NCBI RefSeq assembly: GCF_003347495.1
Contig: NZ_QCXY01000006.1
Span: forward strand, 62,001-126,000
Length of the DNA: 64,000 nucleotides
Source: Pleomorphovibrio marinus
GTDB taxonomy: Bacteria; Bacteroidota; Bacteroidia; Cytophagales; Cyclobacteriaceae
Direction: 5' to 3'
Below the pieces are notes generated by a model, which did not search any database, was not told the origin of the DNA, and saw nothing but the letters and a program-made list of their open reading frames with translations. A program made the position numbers and the translations under genes. Position 1 is the stretch's first letter. Every line of letters begins with the position of its first letter. Of the stretch, positions 45,194 through 53,711 are shown one piece after another.

Positions 45194-46963
45194 ATGGAAC
45201 AAAATATTGTATTTGTTGCCCTCGGGGTAGCTCTGGTTCTTTTTGTATGGGGAAAGCCAAGGTATGATTTAGTGGCTATTTTGATCCTGATATTTTTGGT
45301 GATATCCGGGGTCGTTCCGCCGGAGGAAGCATTTCTTGGGTTTGGTCACCCAGCGGTAATTACTGTAGCAGCAGTATTGGTGGTAAGCAAAGCCTTGGAA
45401 AGTTCGGGGATGGTAAACATCATCGTTAGACTGATGGATAAGGTGGGAAAGAACTTGAGTCTCCAGGTTGGGGTACTGTCAGCTTTGGTTGCGATTGCCT
45501 CGGGATTTATGAATAATATAGGTGCCCTTGCTATTATGATGCCAGTAGCGATTCAAGTGGCCAGAAAAAACAACTATTCCCCTTCTTCTATTTTAATGCC
45601 CATCGCTTTTGCCTCTCTGCTAGGAGGGATGAATACATTAATTGGAACCCCGCCGAATATCATTATTTCCACATTTAGGGCTGCGGAGCTGGGAGGTAGG
45701 TTCCGAATGTTTGACTTTGGGCTGGTGGGAATCTTTTCTACCCTTGCAGGATTGGTTTTCATATCCCTGGTGGGGTGGCGGTTGTTGCCGAAACGCCACC
45801 CTGCCGGCGATGAAGAGGATTTTTTTGAAATTGACAATTACCTTACCGAAGTAAGGCTACTAGAAGGTTCCAAACTTATAGGTAAAACCGTACGGGATAT
45901 CAATTACAGTAAGGATTACGATATCAAGGTATTGGGGCTTATTCGGCATAAACAAAGGATACATGCGCCGGGTATGCGCTTTGGTTTAAAAGAAGAGGAT
46001 ATTCTCATGCTTGAATGTCAAACTGAGGACCTTGAAAAATTCACCAGTGAGAATAAGGTTGAATTGGTAGGGGAGGAGGTTATTAAGCAGGCTGAGGAAG
46101 GGGATATTGAAATAGAAATCATGGAGGGAATTGTCCAAGAAAATTCTCCTCTGATTGGGAAGACTGCTGCATCCATGAGTTTAAGGACCAGGTATGGGGT
46201 GAATCTTTTGGCCTTGGCAAGGAGTAATAAAACCATAAGGGAAAGGATTGACCATGTGTCGTTTAAATCGGGGGATGTGCTGTTGCTTCAGGGTAAATCT
46301 CCTGATATGTCTGAAACTTTTCAGGTTTTGGGTTGCTACCCCCTTGCCAAAAGAGGGCTTGACATAGGTAAACCAAGAAGGACCATACTTGCACTTGGAA
46401 TATTCTTTTTATCCATATTGGCAGTAATTATGGAATTGCTAAGTGTGGATGTGGCCTTTACTTTTGCAGCAGTACTAATGGTATTGAGCAGAGTGCTGCC
46501 CATTAAGGATTTGTATACCAGCATCGATTGGCCGGTAATTGTATTATTAGGAGCTATGATTCCAGTTGGCGAGGCCTTTGAAACCAGCGGTGCTGCCAAC
46601 TCACTAACAGAACAACTTTTGGTATTAGGGGGAGGGTTTCCGCTGTTTGTGGTGTTAGGGGGTATTTTGCTCGTCACCATGTTGTTGTCAGCGGTAATTA
46701 ATAATGCGGCCACTGTACTTTTGATGGCACCAATTGGAATTAAAATTGCGGCTTCCTTGGGGGTATCTGCCGACCCCTTTTTGATGGCTGTGGCAATTGG
46801 GGGATCTGCTGCTTTCCTTACTCCCATAGGCCACCAATCCAATACCTTGGTAATGAGTCCCGGGGGGTATAAGTTTTCTGACTACCTGAAATTGGGTTTT
46901 CCACTTACCATATTGATTCTGTTGGTGGTGATTCCCCTTTTACTTCTTTTTTGGCCACCTTGA
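45194..46963 (+). CDS. SLC13-family transporter with two TrkA-C domains
   Basis: 589 residues. The first six helices carry SGFMNNIGALAIMMPVA (NNxG motif), and NTLIGTPPNIIIS; the last set repeats AVINNAATVLLMAP and LTPIGHQSNTLVMSPGGY. Two RCK-C/TrkA-C domains (about 215-300 and 305-385) form the central cytoplasmic loop. Relatives import divalent anions such as sulfate, or dicarboxylates, with Na+. The substrate cannot be decided. It begins 23 bases after the acyl-CoA oxidase-like gene. Confidence 0.9.
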   Translation: MEQNIVFVALGVALVLFVWGKPRYDLVAILILIFLVISGVVPPEEAFLGFGHPAVITVAAVLVVSKALESSGMVNIIVRLMDKVGKNLSLQVGVLSALVAIASGFMNNIGALAIMMPVAIQVARKNNYSPSSILMPIAFASLLGGMNTLIGTPPNIIISTFRAAELGGRFRMFDFGLVGIFSTLAGLVFISLVGWRLLPKRHPAGDEEDFFEIDNYLTEVRLLEGSKLIGKTVRDINYSKDYDIKVLGLIRHKQRIHAPGMRFGLKEEDILMLECQTEDLEKFTSENKVELVGEEVIKQAEEGDIEIEIMEGIVQENSPLIGKTAASMSLRTRYGVNLLALARSNKTIRERIDHVSFKSGDVLLLQGKSPDMSETFQVLGCYPLAKRGLDIGKPRRTILALGIFFLSILAVIMELLSVDVAFTFAAVLMVLSRVLPIKDLYTSIDWPVIVLLGAMIPVGEAFETSGAANSLTEQLLVLGGGFPLFVVLGGILLVTMLLSAVINNAATVLLMAPIGIKIAASLGVSADPFLMAVAIGGSAAFLTPIGHQSNTLVMSPGGYKFSDYLKLGFPLTILILLVVIPLLLLFWPP

Positions 46964-47035
46964 TTCCCGAATGGGAAAGGGTAATTTTTAAACTTTTGTG
47001 ATAGATAATACATTATATTAGAAAGAAGTGGAAAA

Positions 47036-47362
47036 TTATTCAAATTCTATTTGAAAATTAAAATATGCGTTTTCTAACTCCTTTTTCGCATGGTTGTTGT
47101 GTTGAAGGGTGGCCAGTTCAATTCCTTTTTGGTAGATTTGCCCTGCTTTCTTGGGGTTACCAATCCCTGCAAAGTACCCGGCTGCATGATAATAGGTAGC
47201 GAGGTAGGTTGGGTGCTCAGAGAGCAGGAGATTATAATACTTGGCAGCCAAGGGGCTGTCCAGTTTTTGATATTCCAGTGCTAAGGCATAATAATTGAAG
47301 GGGTCAGAAGGATCCTCGTTGGAAAATTTGAGGAGTTGGTTGATTCGGTCAATTTTGGACAT
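47036..47362 (-). CDS. Small TPR-like protein
   Basis: 108 residues from the ATG at 47362 (MSKIDRINQLLKF); an upstream start would add a basic stretch. The sequence is all helical with about two and a half tetratricopeptide-type units: FNYYALALEYQKLDSPLAAKYYNLLL, then YLATYYHAAGYFAGIGNPKKAGQIYQKGIEL. Such proteins usually hold partner proteins. No partner is evident; the gene lies between the convergent SLC13 gene and the divergent etfBA unit. Confidence 0.8.
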   Translation of the reverse strand: MSKIDRINQLLKFSNEDPSDPFNYYALALEYQKLDSPLAAKYYNLLLSEHPTYLATYYHAAGYFAGIGNPKKAGQIYQKGIELATLQHNNHAKKELENAYFNFQIEFE

Positions 47363-47437
47363 GATTCTTGTTTGAATTAGCACCGTATTGATTAATTTCA
47401 CGAAATTTAAAGAAAATTTAAGTTATAACTACATGAA

Positions 47438-47520
47438 ATCGAGCATGACGAGCACGTCACACACCGGGATGATTATCGTTGCGAGATTCCATGTGACCTT
47501 AAAAAGACAAATATAAACAC
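47438..47520 (+). repeat. ATGAA-flanked hairpin repeat, copy B
   Basis: 83 bases, from ATCGAGC to ATAAACAC. The left flank is ATGAA at 47433-47437 and the right flank ATGAA at 47521-47525 is shared with copy C. Contains TGACG-AGCA-CGTCA, a five-base stem. It lacks the long G/C hairpin inserts. It forms a direct tandem with copy C upstream of etfB. Confidence 0.88.
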
Positions 47521-47525
47521 ATGAA

Positions 47526-47609
47526 ATCGAGCATGAGGAGAACCTCACACACTGGGATGATTATCGTTGCGAGATTCCATATGACCGCTGAAAAGACAAT
47601 TATAAACAT
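47526..47609 (+). repeat. ATGAA-flanked hairpin repeat, copy C, abutting the etfB start codon
   Basis: 84 bases, from ATCGAGC to ATAAACAT. The right flank ATGAA (47610-47614) is the etfB start codon plus AA. The stem reads TGAGG-AGAA-CCTCA, a compensated change relative to copy B. Its last bases (AAAAGACAATTATAAACAT) are now the etfB leader. Confidence 0.88.
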
Positions 47610-48347
47610 ATGAATATTCTAGTTTGCATTACGCATGTTCCGGATACCACCTCCCGGATACAGTTTACGGATAACAACACAAAATTTGACAAGTCAGGAG
47701 TGCAATTTATTATTGGCCCCTATGATGATTATGCCTTGGCCAGGGCGGTGGAGCTCAGGGACCAGTCCGGAGGCAAACTAACCGTTTTAAATGTGGGAGA
47801 GGCCGAAACGGAGCCTACTTTACGCAAGGCCCTTGCCATTGGTGCCGATGAGGCAGTCCGGATAAATGCAGATCCCGTGGACTCTCTATTTGTGGCCAGA
47901 CAAATTGCACATCACGCCAAAGAGGGGGCTTACGACCTTATCCTGATGGGGAGGGAGTCTATTGATTTTAATGGGGGAATGGTTCATGGAATGGTGGGAG
48001 AACTCTTGGGCATGCCTTCCATATCACCTGTGATGAAGCTGGATATTGAGGGAGACAAGGCTGTCCTTTCCAGGGAAATAGAAGGAGGAAAGGAGTTTTT
48101 AGAGGTAAACCTCCCTTTTATTGCGGGTTGCCAGGAACCTATTGCAGAGTGGAAGATACCAAACATGCGGGGCATTATGTCTGCAAGGACCAAGCCTCTA
48201 AACGTAATTGAGCCCAAAGAAGCAGAAAAGGCCGCCGAAGTAAAAGCCTACGCCTTGCCTCCTGCTAAGGGGGAGGTAAAACTCATTGAAAAAGAAAATG
48301 TGGAAGAGCTGGTGAGATTGCTCAACACTGAGGCCAAAGTACTTTAA
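47610..48347 (+). CDS. etfB: Electron transfer flavoprotein beta subunit
   Basis: 245 residues. ETF beta features: VCITHVPDTTSRI, AVELRDQSGGKLTVLNVG, and the AMP/FAD contact region LILMGRESIDFNGGMVHGMVGELLGMP. With EtfA it carries electrons from acyl-CoA dehydrogenases to the quinone pool. The start codon directly follows repeat copy C, so the leader is element-derived. etfA begins 17 bases after the stop. Confidence 0.95.
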   Translation: MNILVCITHVPDTTSRIQFTDNNTKFDKSGVQFIIGPYDDYALARAVELRDQSGGKLTVLNVGEAETEPTLRKALAIGADEAVRINADPVDSLFVARQIAHHAKEGAYDLILMGRESIDFNGGMVHGMVGELLGMPSISPVMKLDIEGDKAVLSREIEGGKEFLEVNLPFIAGCQEPIAEWKIPNMRGIMSARTKPLNVIEPKEAEKAAEVKAYALPPAKGEVKLIEKENVEELVRLLNTEAKVL

Positions 48348-48364
48348 AACAAAGAGAGAATAAA

Positions 48365-49318
48365 ATGAAGACATTAGTATATATAGAACATGACGGAGGT
48401 GCCGTAAAGAAATCATCCTTGGAAGCAGTGTCGTATGCATTTGCGCTTGGTTCTGAAGTTGCTGCGGTAGGCTTGGGCAACATTGACCCGGGGGAATGGG
48501 CTAAGGTAGGAGCGGCAGGAGCCACTAAGGTTTTACATGTTGGGGATGATAGGCTGGATGCAGGAAACATACAGGCACATGCAAAAGTGGTAGCCCAGGC
48601 ATTTGAAAAAGTAGGAGCAGGAACATTGGTGTTGGCCAAATCCTCTTTGGGTGATGCTGTAGCGGCCAGGCTTGCCATCCGCCTAGATGCTGGGTTAGCG
48701 TCTAACGTCGTGGCTCTGCCATCCACGGAAAACGGTTTTGTGGTGAAAAGAAGTATATTTACAGGAAAAGCTTTTGCTGAAAGCAGTATCCTCAAAGAGA
48801 AGAAAATATTAGCCATCAAAAAAAACACCTTGGAAATAAAGACTGACGGCTCTGAGCCTGAGGTGGAGGCACTAGAAATTTCTTTAGTAGATGCGGATTT
48901 TACCTATCAAATCACGGGAACCGAAAAAGCAGAAGGGGATGTTTTACTACCTGAGGCAGATATAGTGGTTTCTGGAGGTAGGGGGCTGAAAGGTCCCGAA
49001 AATTGGGGGATCATCGAGGATCTTGCCAAAGCTTTGGGTGCAGCCACCGGGTGTTCTAAGCCAGTTTCGGACATGGAATGGCGCCCCCACCACGAGCACG
49101 TGGGACAGACAGGGGTTAAAGTTGCTCCGACACTATATATAGCAGTTGGAATTTCAGGGGCTATTCAGCATCTTGCAGGAGTTAATTCATCTAAGTATAT
49201 TGTCGTCATCAACAAGGATCCTGAGGCACCTTTCTTCAAAGCCGCGGATTATGGGATTGTGGGTGATGCCTTTGAGGTATTGCCAAAATTGACGGATGCA
49301 ATTAAAGCAATAAAGTAA
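48365..49318 (+). CDS. etfA: Electron transfer flavoprotein alpha subunit
   Basis: 317 residues. The FAD-binding C-terminal domain shows VVSGGRGLKGPENWGIIEDLAKALGAATGCSKPVSD, then GQTGVKVAPTLYIAVGISGAIQHLAG and DPEAPFFKAADYGIVGDAFEVLP, all standard. It pairs with EtfB upstream. The next gene starts at the base after its stop. Length is normal for the family. Confidence 0.96.
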   Translation: MKTLVYIEHDGGAVKKSSLEAVSYAFALGSEVAAVGLGNIDPGEWAKVGAAGATKVLHVGDDRLDAGNIQAHAKVVAQAFEKVGAGTLVLAKSSLGDAVAARLAIRLDAGLASNVVALPSTENGFVVKRSIFTGKAFAESSILKEKKILAIKKNTLEIKTDGSEPEVEALEISLVDADFTYQITGTEKAEGDVLLPEADIVVSGGRGLKGPENWGIIEDLAKALGAATGCSKPVSDMEWRPHHEHVGQTGVKVAPTLYIAVGISGAIQHLAGVNSSKYIVVINKDPEAPFFKAADYGIVGDAFEVLPKLTDAIKAIK

Positions 49319-49924
49319 ATGCCAGTGGAAAATGCGATAGAATTAGAAATATTGGGGTTGACTGCAAACCATTCCCAATCGGGTTCCTTTACACTTATTT
49401 TAGGCGAACTTGAAGGGAATAGAAGATTACCGATAGTGATAGGGATGTTTGAAGCACAGGCTATTGCCATCGAAATTGAAAAGATCATTCCTAACCGTCC
49501 TATGACTCATGACCTTTTTAAGTCTTTTGCAGAAAACTTCGATTTTTCTATCGAGCATATATTGATTTCAGACATGAGGGAGGGGGTTTTTTATGCAAAG
49601 ATCGTTTGCCAAAGTGCCTTTAAAAAGGTGGAAATAGATGCAAGGCCTTCCGATGCTATCGCCATCGCGGTGAGGTTTGAGGTACCTATTTTCTGTTCCA
49701 AGGCCGTAATGGCCGAAGCAGGCTTGGAGAAAACCGATGAAGACCAACCCATGGAACAAGAACCTGAAAAAACCAAGGCTTCAGGTCCAGAACCCAAAAA
49801 GACAGATGGATCCTTAAAGAATTTTTCCTTGGAAAAACTCAACCAGATGTTGGAAAAGGCGATAAATAGCGAGGACTACGAAAAGGCAGCTAGGCTCAGG
49901 GATGAAATCAATAGAAGAAATTAA
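49319..49924 (+). CDS. Bifunctional nuclease-family (BFN/DUF151) protein with UVR motif
   Basis: 201 residues. Residues 1-135 form the BFN (DUF151) domain: LILGELEGNRRLPIVIGMFEAQAIAIEI, FKSFAENFDFSIEHILI, and RPSDAIAIAVRFEVPIFC. A charged linker leads to a C-terminal UVR helix pair (LEKLNQMLEKAINSEDYEKAARLRDEI), as in UvrB/UvrC. BFN proteins have RNase/DNase activity in plants and are uncharacterised in most bacteria. It starts right after the etfA stop, so it is likely in the etf operon. Confidence 0.88.
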   Translation: MPVENAIELEILGLTANHSQSGSFTLILGELEGNRRLPIVIGMFEAQAIAIEIEKIIPNRPMTHDLFKSFAENFDFSIEHILISDMREGVFYAKIVCQSAFKKVEIDARPSDAIAIAVRFEVPIFCSKAVMAEAGLEKTDEDQPMEQEPEKTKASGPEPKKTDGSLKNFSLEKLNQMLEKAINSEDYEKAARLRDEINRRN

Positions 49925-50019
49925 TATTTATAGACCAAGGGCAGATAGTGTCCTTGGTTTATTTCATTTATAACTGCCACCTTTTTGCCTGGGCAAAACT
50001 TACTACCCACTTCATTTGC

Positions 50020-51303
50020 ATGGAATATCTCAGGGGGATTTTAGGAATCATTGTCCTTTTAATGGTGGCAGCACTTTTTTCTGCCGGCAGAAAGCATGTG
50101 GATTGGAGGTTGGTAGGAATTGGGGTGACTTTACAGGCGGTATTTGGATTTCTTATCACTAAGGTTGATTTTGTGGTGGAGATTTTTGCCGCGCTAAGCC
50201 GTATGTTCGTAAAGTTCCTGAGTTTTTCAGAAGATGGTGCCACATTTATCTTTGGGGATCTTGCCACGGATACCTTTGGGTTTATTTTTGCTTTCAAAGT
50301 TCTTCCCACCATTATCTTTTTTTCCACTATTTCCGCAGGTTTGTATTATTTGGGGGTATTGCAGAAGGTGGTATTTGGGATAGCATGGATAATGTCCCGT
50401 ACAATGAGGCTTTCCGGGGCAGAAAGCCTCTCCGCGGCAGGAAATATATTTCTGGGACAAACGGAAGCCCCCCTATTGGTACGTCCCTTTATCCCTACCA
50501 TGACGAGGTCTGAGCTTATGTGTCTGATGACTGGTGGCATGGCCACCATTGCCGGAGGGGTGTTGGCAGGATACGTGGCCTTTCTGGGAGGGGACAGCCC
50601 TGCGGAGCAGAGCCGTTTTGCCACTTATCTTCTGGGAGCCAGTATCATGAATGCTCCTGCGGCTATCGTAATGGCGAAGATCATTATTCCCGAACCAAAT
50701 CGTACCTCCATAAATGACAAATTGCAAATGGATGCCAGCAAGACAGATGTGAACCTTATTGATGCCATGGCTAGAGGAGCAGGGGAGGGTTTAAAACTTG
50801 CACTTAATGTTGGGGCGATGTTATTGGCCTTTATAGCGGTGATTGCAGCATTGAATTACTTACTTAGCGGAATCATCGGGCATTATACAGGTTTAAATGC
50901 TTTGATTGTGGCATCCACAGATGGACAGTTTGAAGGGTTTTCATTGGAGTATATTCTCGGGCAGGTTTTTAGGCTGTTTGCATGGGTAATAGGTGTAGAA
51001 TGGAAAGACACTTTAGCGGTGGGATCACTTTTGGGACAAAAAACTGTAATCAATGAATTCGTTGCGTATTTAGGTTTGGCGGAGTTAAAGGCTGCGGATG
51101 TACTATCGGATAAATCCGTGGTCATTGCCACCTATGCCCTCTGTGGATTTTCAAATTTCAGTTCCATCGCCATACAGGTGGGAGGAATAGGAAGCATTGC
51201 CCCTAATCAGCAGGGCAATTTATCCAAATTGGGGATGCGAGCACTATTGGCAGCCACCCTGGCCTGCCTTATGACAGCTACTATCGCAGGAGCCCTTTTT
51301 TGA
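50020..51303 (+). CDS. NupC-family nucleoside transporter
   Basis: 427 residues from the ATG at 50020 (MEYLRGILGIIVLLM); the frame is open upstream but lacks similarity there. NupC/CNT features: FAFKVLPTIIFFSTISAGLYYLGV, AESLSAAGNIFLGQTEAPLLVRPFI, and NEFVAYLGL with CGFSNFSSIAIQVGGIG. It imports nucleosides with H+ or Na+ across the inner membrane. Fits with upp and hpt elsewhere in the window as salvage functions. Confidence 0.93.
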   Translation: MEYLRGILGIIVLLMVAALFSAGRKHVDWRLVGIGVTLQAVFGFLITKVDFVVEIFAALSRMFVKFLSFSEDGATFIFGDLATDTFGFIFAFKVLPTIIFFSTISAGLYYLGVLQKVVFGIAWIMSRTMRLSGAESLSAAGNIFLGQTEAPLLVRPFIPTMTRSELMCLMTGGMATIAGGVLAGYVAFLGGDSPAEQSRFATYLLGASIMNAPAAIVMAKIIIPEPNRTSINDKLQMDASKTDVNLIDAMARGAGEGLKLALNVGAMLLAFIAVIAALNYLLSGIIGHYTGLNALIVASTDGQFEGFSLEYILGQVFRLFAWVIGVEWKDTLAVGSLLGQKTVINEFVAYLGLAELKAADVLSDKSVVIATYALCGFSNFSSIAIQVGGIGSIAPNQQGNLSKLGMRALLAATLACLMTATIAGALF

Positions 51304-51379
51304 CAACAGGTTTTTTCTATACTATTTTTGGTGCTAAATTGCTGGTTAACCCCAGTATATGACCTAAAATAGCATCGCC

Positions 51380-53245
51380 ATGTATAGAATTTTTTCACTC
51401 GTTATTGCCATTAGCTTGTACGCGCACCTTGGTTGGACCCAAGCAGAGATTCCCAACCTGAAATCTTTTCCCTACGAATCCCCCGATTCTCCACCTGAAT
51501 GGGCATTACTTCAAAGGCAACTAATGCAGTCGCTCCATCTTGCAGCCATGGAGTTTGTGGAAAAATATACCCGCCCAGATGGTACCCTCATATGGAGGGA
51601 CGAATGGCCTGGAATGGATGGATCGGATGATGGTTATGAAAGTTTTTACAACTTCCCGCTTTATTATGCCTTGGGAGGGCCTAAGGAAATCGACGATTTG
51701 GCCAGGCACCTGTGGGAAGGAGTGACGAAGCAATTTACTGAATATGGACAAATTGTAGATGAATTTGATGCAGGGTACGATTGGATGCACCATGGAGAGG
51801 CTTATACTTACTTTTACTTTTTTGGACTTTCAGACCCCACTGACAAGACCATGAGGGATAGGGCTATACGGTTTGCGGAATTGTATTTTGATGATGGCAC
51901 GGAGCAGTCCAACTTTGATGATGAGCACAAGATCATAAGGTCGCCTTTGAACGGGAGCCTTGGCCCCAGGTTTATAAACACAGCCGAAGACTGGGTAACC
52001 CATAGGCCCATTCTGGCGAATTATCCGCTTCCGTATGATGATATTCCAGGGGTAAGCTCAGGAAAGGATTGGAATGTGGATGATAAATTTGAACTTATAC
52101 TCAAAGCCCTAAACGAAAGGATGATGAAGGGGGATGTGCCCCTTAACCTTGCATCCACTAGCATGATGTTAAATGCCTACATGTACACGGGAGAGGACAA
52201 GTATAAGGATTGGGTGCTTTCCTATGTGGAGGCTTGGATGGATAGGGTAGAGGAAAACAATGGGATAATTCCAGATAACATCGGCCTTTCCGGAAAAATC
52301 GGTGAACATATGGACGGTAATTGGTGGGGAGGGTATTATGGCTGGAAATGGCCTCACGGTGTAAGGAATAAGTTGGAAGCCACCACTATAGGTGCATCCA
52401 ATGCCTATTTGGTAAGTGGCGACAGTACCTATCTTGACTTACCCTACTCTGTGATTGATGCAGTAAGCAAAGTGTCAAAAAAAGAAGAGGGAAAAGTATT
52501 GATTCCACATAGGTACGACCAACGGGGCTGGTACGATTATAGGCCACTTCAAGCATTTTATCCCACCCATTTGTGGTATATGTCAAGATCTGATCAAGAT
52601 TGGGAGCGGGTGAAAGAATTGGTCAATCCTGAGGAATGGAGCGAGCTCCGCTATTTCAAGGGTAAAGGGGAAGAAAGGAACACAGCAACTTGGCTAGGCT
52701 ATTTGGACGGTGCTGCACCAGATTATCCGGTACAGATGTTAAGGGCCAATTACAAAGAAATGCAAGACAGGCTAGAAAAGATCAGGACAGATACCTCTAC
52801 ACCTCACCACCAGGATGTACACCATTGGCAGCAGCGAAACCCTGTCATTCTGGAGGGTCTGGTACAAACCATGCTGGGGGCGCCTAACCATATTTATCAT
52901 GGTGGATTGTTGCATACCAGTTTGCGCTATTTTGACCCGGATAAGGAAAGGCCAGGCCTTCCGCAGGATATGGCCGCCTTGGTAAATGGTATCCAGAAAG
53001 GTGGGGTCACCGTTACTTTGGTCAATTTGCATCCTACCGAAACCAAAAAAGTGCTACTTCAGGGAGGCATGTTTGGTGAACACCATATCATGCGTGTAAA
53101 ACAAGTCATCAAGTATCCCTATCAGTTTGATACCGTAGATCATCAGTTTTTTCAGGCGGAGATAGCACCTGGCTCCGTGGTACAGCTAGAAATTGAAATG
53201 CAAAGATTTCAGCACCAACCCACCTATGCATTTCCCTGGCATTAA
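51380..53245 (+). CDS. Large secreted protein of unknown function, alpha/alpha-toroid-like
   Basis: 621 residues with a signal peptide (about 1-20, ending GWTQA). The body is rich in Trp, Tyr and Asp and contains repeated helix pairs (LNERMMKGDVPLNLASTSMMLNAYMYTGEDKYKDWV; KLEATTIGASNAYLVSGDSTYLDL), the pattern of (alpha/alpha)6-barrel glycosidases and lyases. WWGGYYGWKWPHG is a conserved-looking block. I do not recognise the family; a role in glycan breakdown is possible. A -7-like TATTTTTG lies at 51323-51330. Confidence 0.6.
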   Translation: MYRIFSLVIAISLYAHLGWTQAEIPNLKSFPYESPDSPPEWALLQRQLMQSLHLAAMEFVEKYTRPDGTLIWRDEWPGMDGSDDGYESFYNFPLYYALGGPKEIDDLARHLWEGVTKQFTEYGQIVDEFDAGYDWMHHGEAYTYFYFFGLSDPTDKTMRDRAIRFAELYFDDGTEQSNFDDEHKIIRSPLNGSLGPRFINTAEDWVTHRPILANYPLPYDDIPGVSSGKDWNVDDKFELILKALNERMMKGDVPLNLASTSMMLNAYMYTGEDKYKDWVLSYVEAWMDRVEENNGIIPDNIGLSGKIGEHMDGNWWGGYYGWKWPHGVRNKLEATTIGASNAYLVSGDSTYLDLPYSVIDAVSKVSKKEEGKVLIPHRYDQRGWYDYRPLQAFYPTHLWYMSRSDQDWERVKELVNPEEWSELRYFKGKGEERNTATWLGYLDGAAPDYPVQMLRANYKEMQDRLEKIRTDTSTPHHQDVHHWQQRNPVILEGLVQTMLGAPNHIYHGGLLHTSLRYFDPDKERPGLPQDMAALVNGIQKGGVTVTLVNLHPTETKKVLLQGGMFGEHHIMRVKQVIKYPYQFDTVDHQFFQAEIAPGSVVQLEIEMQRFQHQPTYAFPWH

Positions 53246-53246
53246 T

Positions 53247-53283
53247 TAATTGAAAGTTGAAAATGGAGAATTGAAAATTAAAG
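53247..53283 (+). repeat. GAAAATGG-type repeat R1 after a stop codon
   Basis: A run of iterated AATTGAAAGTTGAAAATGG/AGAATTGAAAATTAA units starting two bases after the stop of the 621-residue protein gene. The inverted partner R2 lies on the far side of the four-helix-bundle gene. Confidence 0.6.
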
Positions 53284-53291
53284 GATCCATT

Positions 53292-53660
53292 ATGAAAACG
53301 GAGAATTCGATTAAGGCTAGGAGTTTATCATTTGCTATAAATATTGTAAGACTATATCAGCGTTTATCAGTGGATAAAAGAGAATATGTGTTATCAAAGC
53401 AATTACTCCGTTCGGGTACCGCTATCGGTGCCTTGATAAGGGAGGCTGAACATGCTGAGTCTAAAGCAGATTTTCTCCATAAAATGAATATTGCCTTGAA
53501 AGAAGCGAATGAAACTAGCTATTGGTTAATTCTACTGAAAGAAACCGGATATATTTGTACTGAAGAATTTGAGCCAATTTTTTCTGAAACTGAAGAAATT
53601 ATCAAAATACTAGCATCTATCGTCAAAACCACTAAGATCAATTTGAAGCGACTTGAATAA
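53292..53660 (+). CDS. Four-helix-bundle protein (S23/IVS-encoded family)
   Basis: 122 residues from the ATG at 53292 (MKTENSIKARSLSF); an upstream ATG lies in repeat R1 and would only translate the repeat. The family (TIGR02436, found in 23S rRNA intervening sequences and related to Avd) is recognised by FAINIVRLYQ, LSKQLLRSGTAIGALIREAEHAES and NIALKEANETSYWLILLKETGY. These small proteins form pentameric bundles and probably bind nucleic acid. No reverse transcriptase is nearby. The gene is flanked by inverted repeats R1 and R2. Confidence 0.88.
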   Translation: MKTENSIKARSLSFAINIVRLYQRLSVDKREYVLSKQLLRSGTAIGALIREAEHAESKADFLHKMNIALKEANETSYWLILLKETGYICTEEFEPIFSETEEIIKILASIVKTTKINLKRLE

Positions 53661-53667
53661 GGTTTTT

Positions 53668-53704
53668 CCAAATTTTCAACTTTCAACTTTCAATTTTCCA
53701 TTTC
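53668..53704 (-). repeat. GAAAATGG-type repeat R2
   Basis: Read on the minus strand, GAAATGGAAAATTGAAAGTTGAAAG and similar units follow the stop of the SRPBCC gene at 53712. With R1 it forms an inverted pair around the four-helix-bundle gene. Confidence 0.6.
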
Positions 53705-53711
53705 ACTCATT

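Noticed and set aside
47433-47614. Two direct repeats that might be a CRISPR-like array
   Set aside because: Units of about 88 bases abut without spacers and belong to the dispersed ATGAA-flanked family.
53292-53660. Avd component of a diversity-generating retroelement
   Set aside because: The protein family is related, but no reverse transcriptase, template repeat or variable repeat is in the window.
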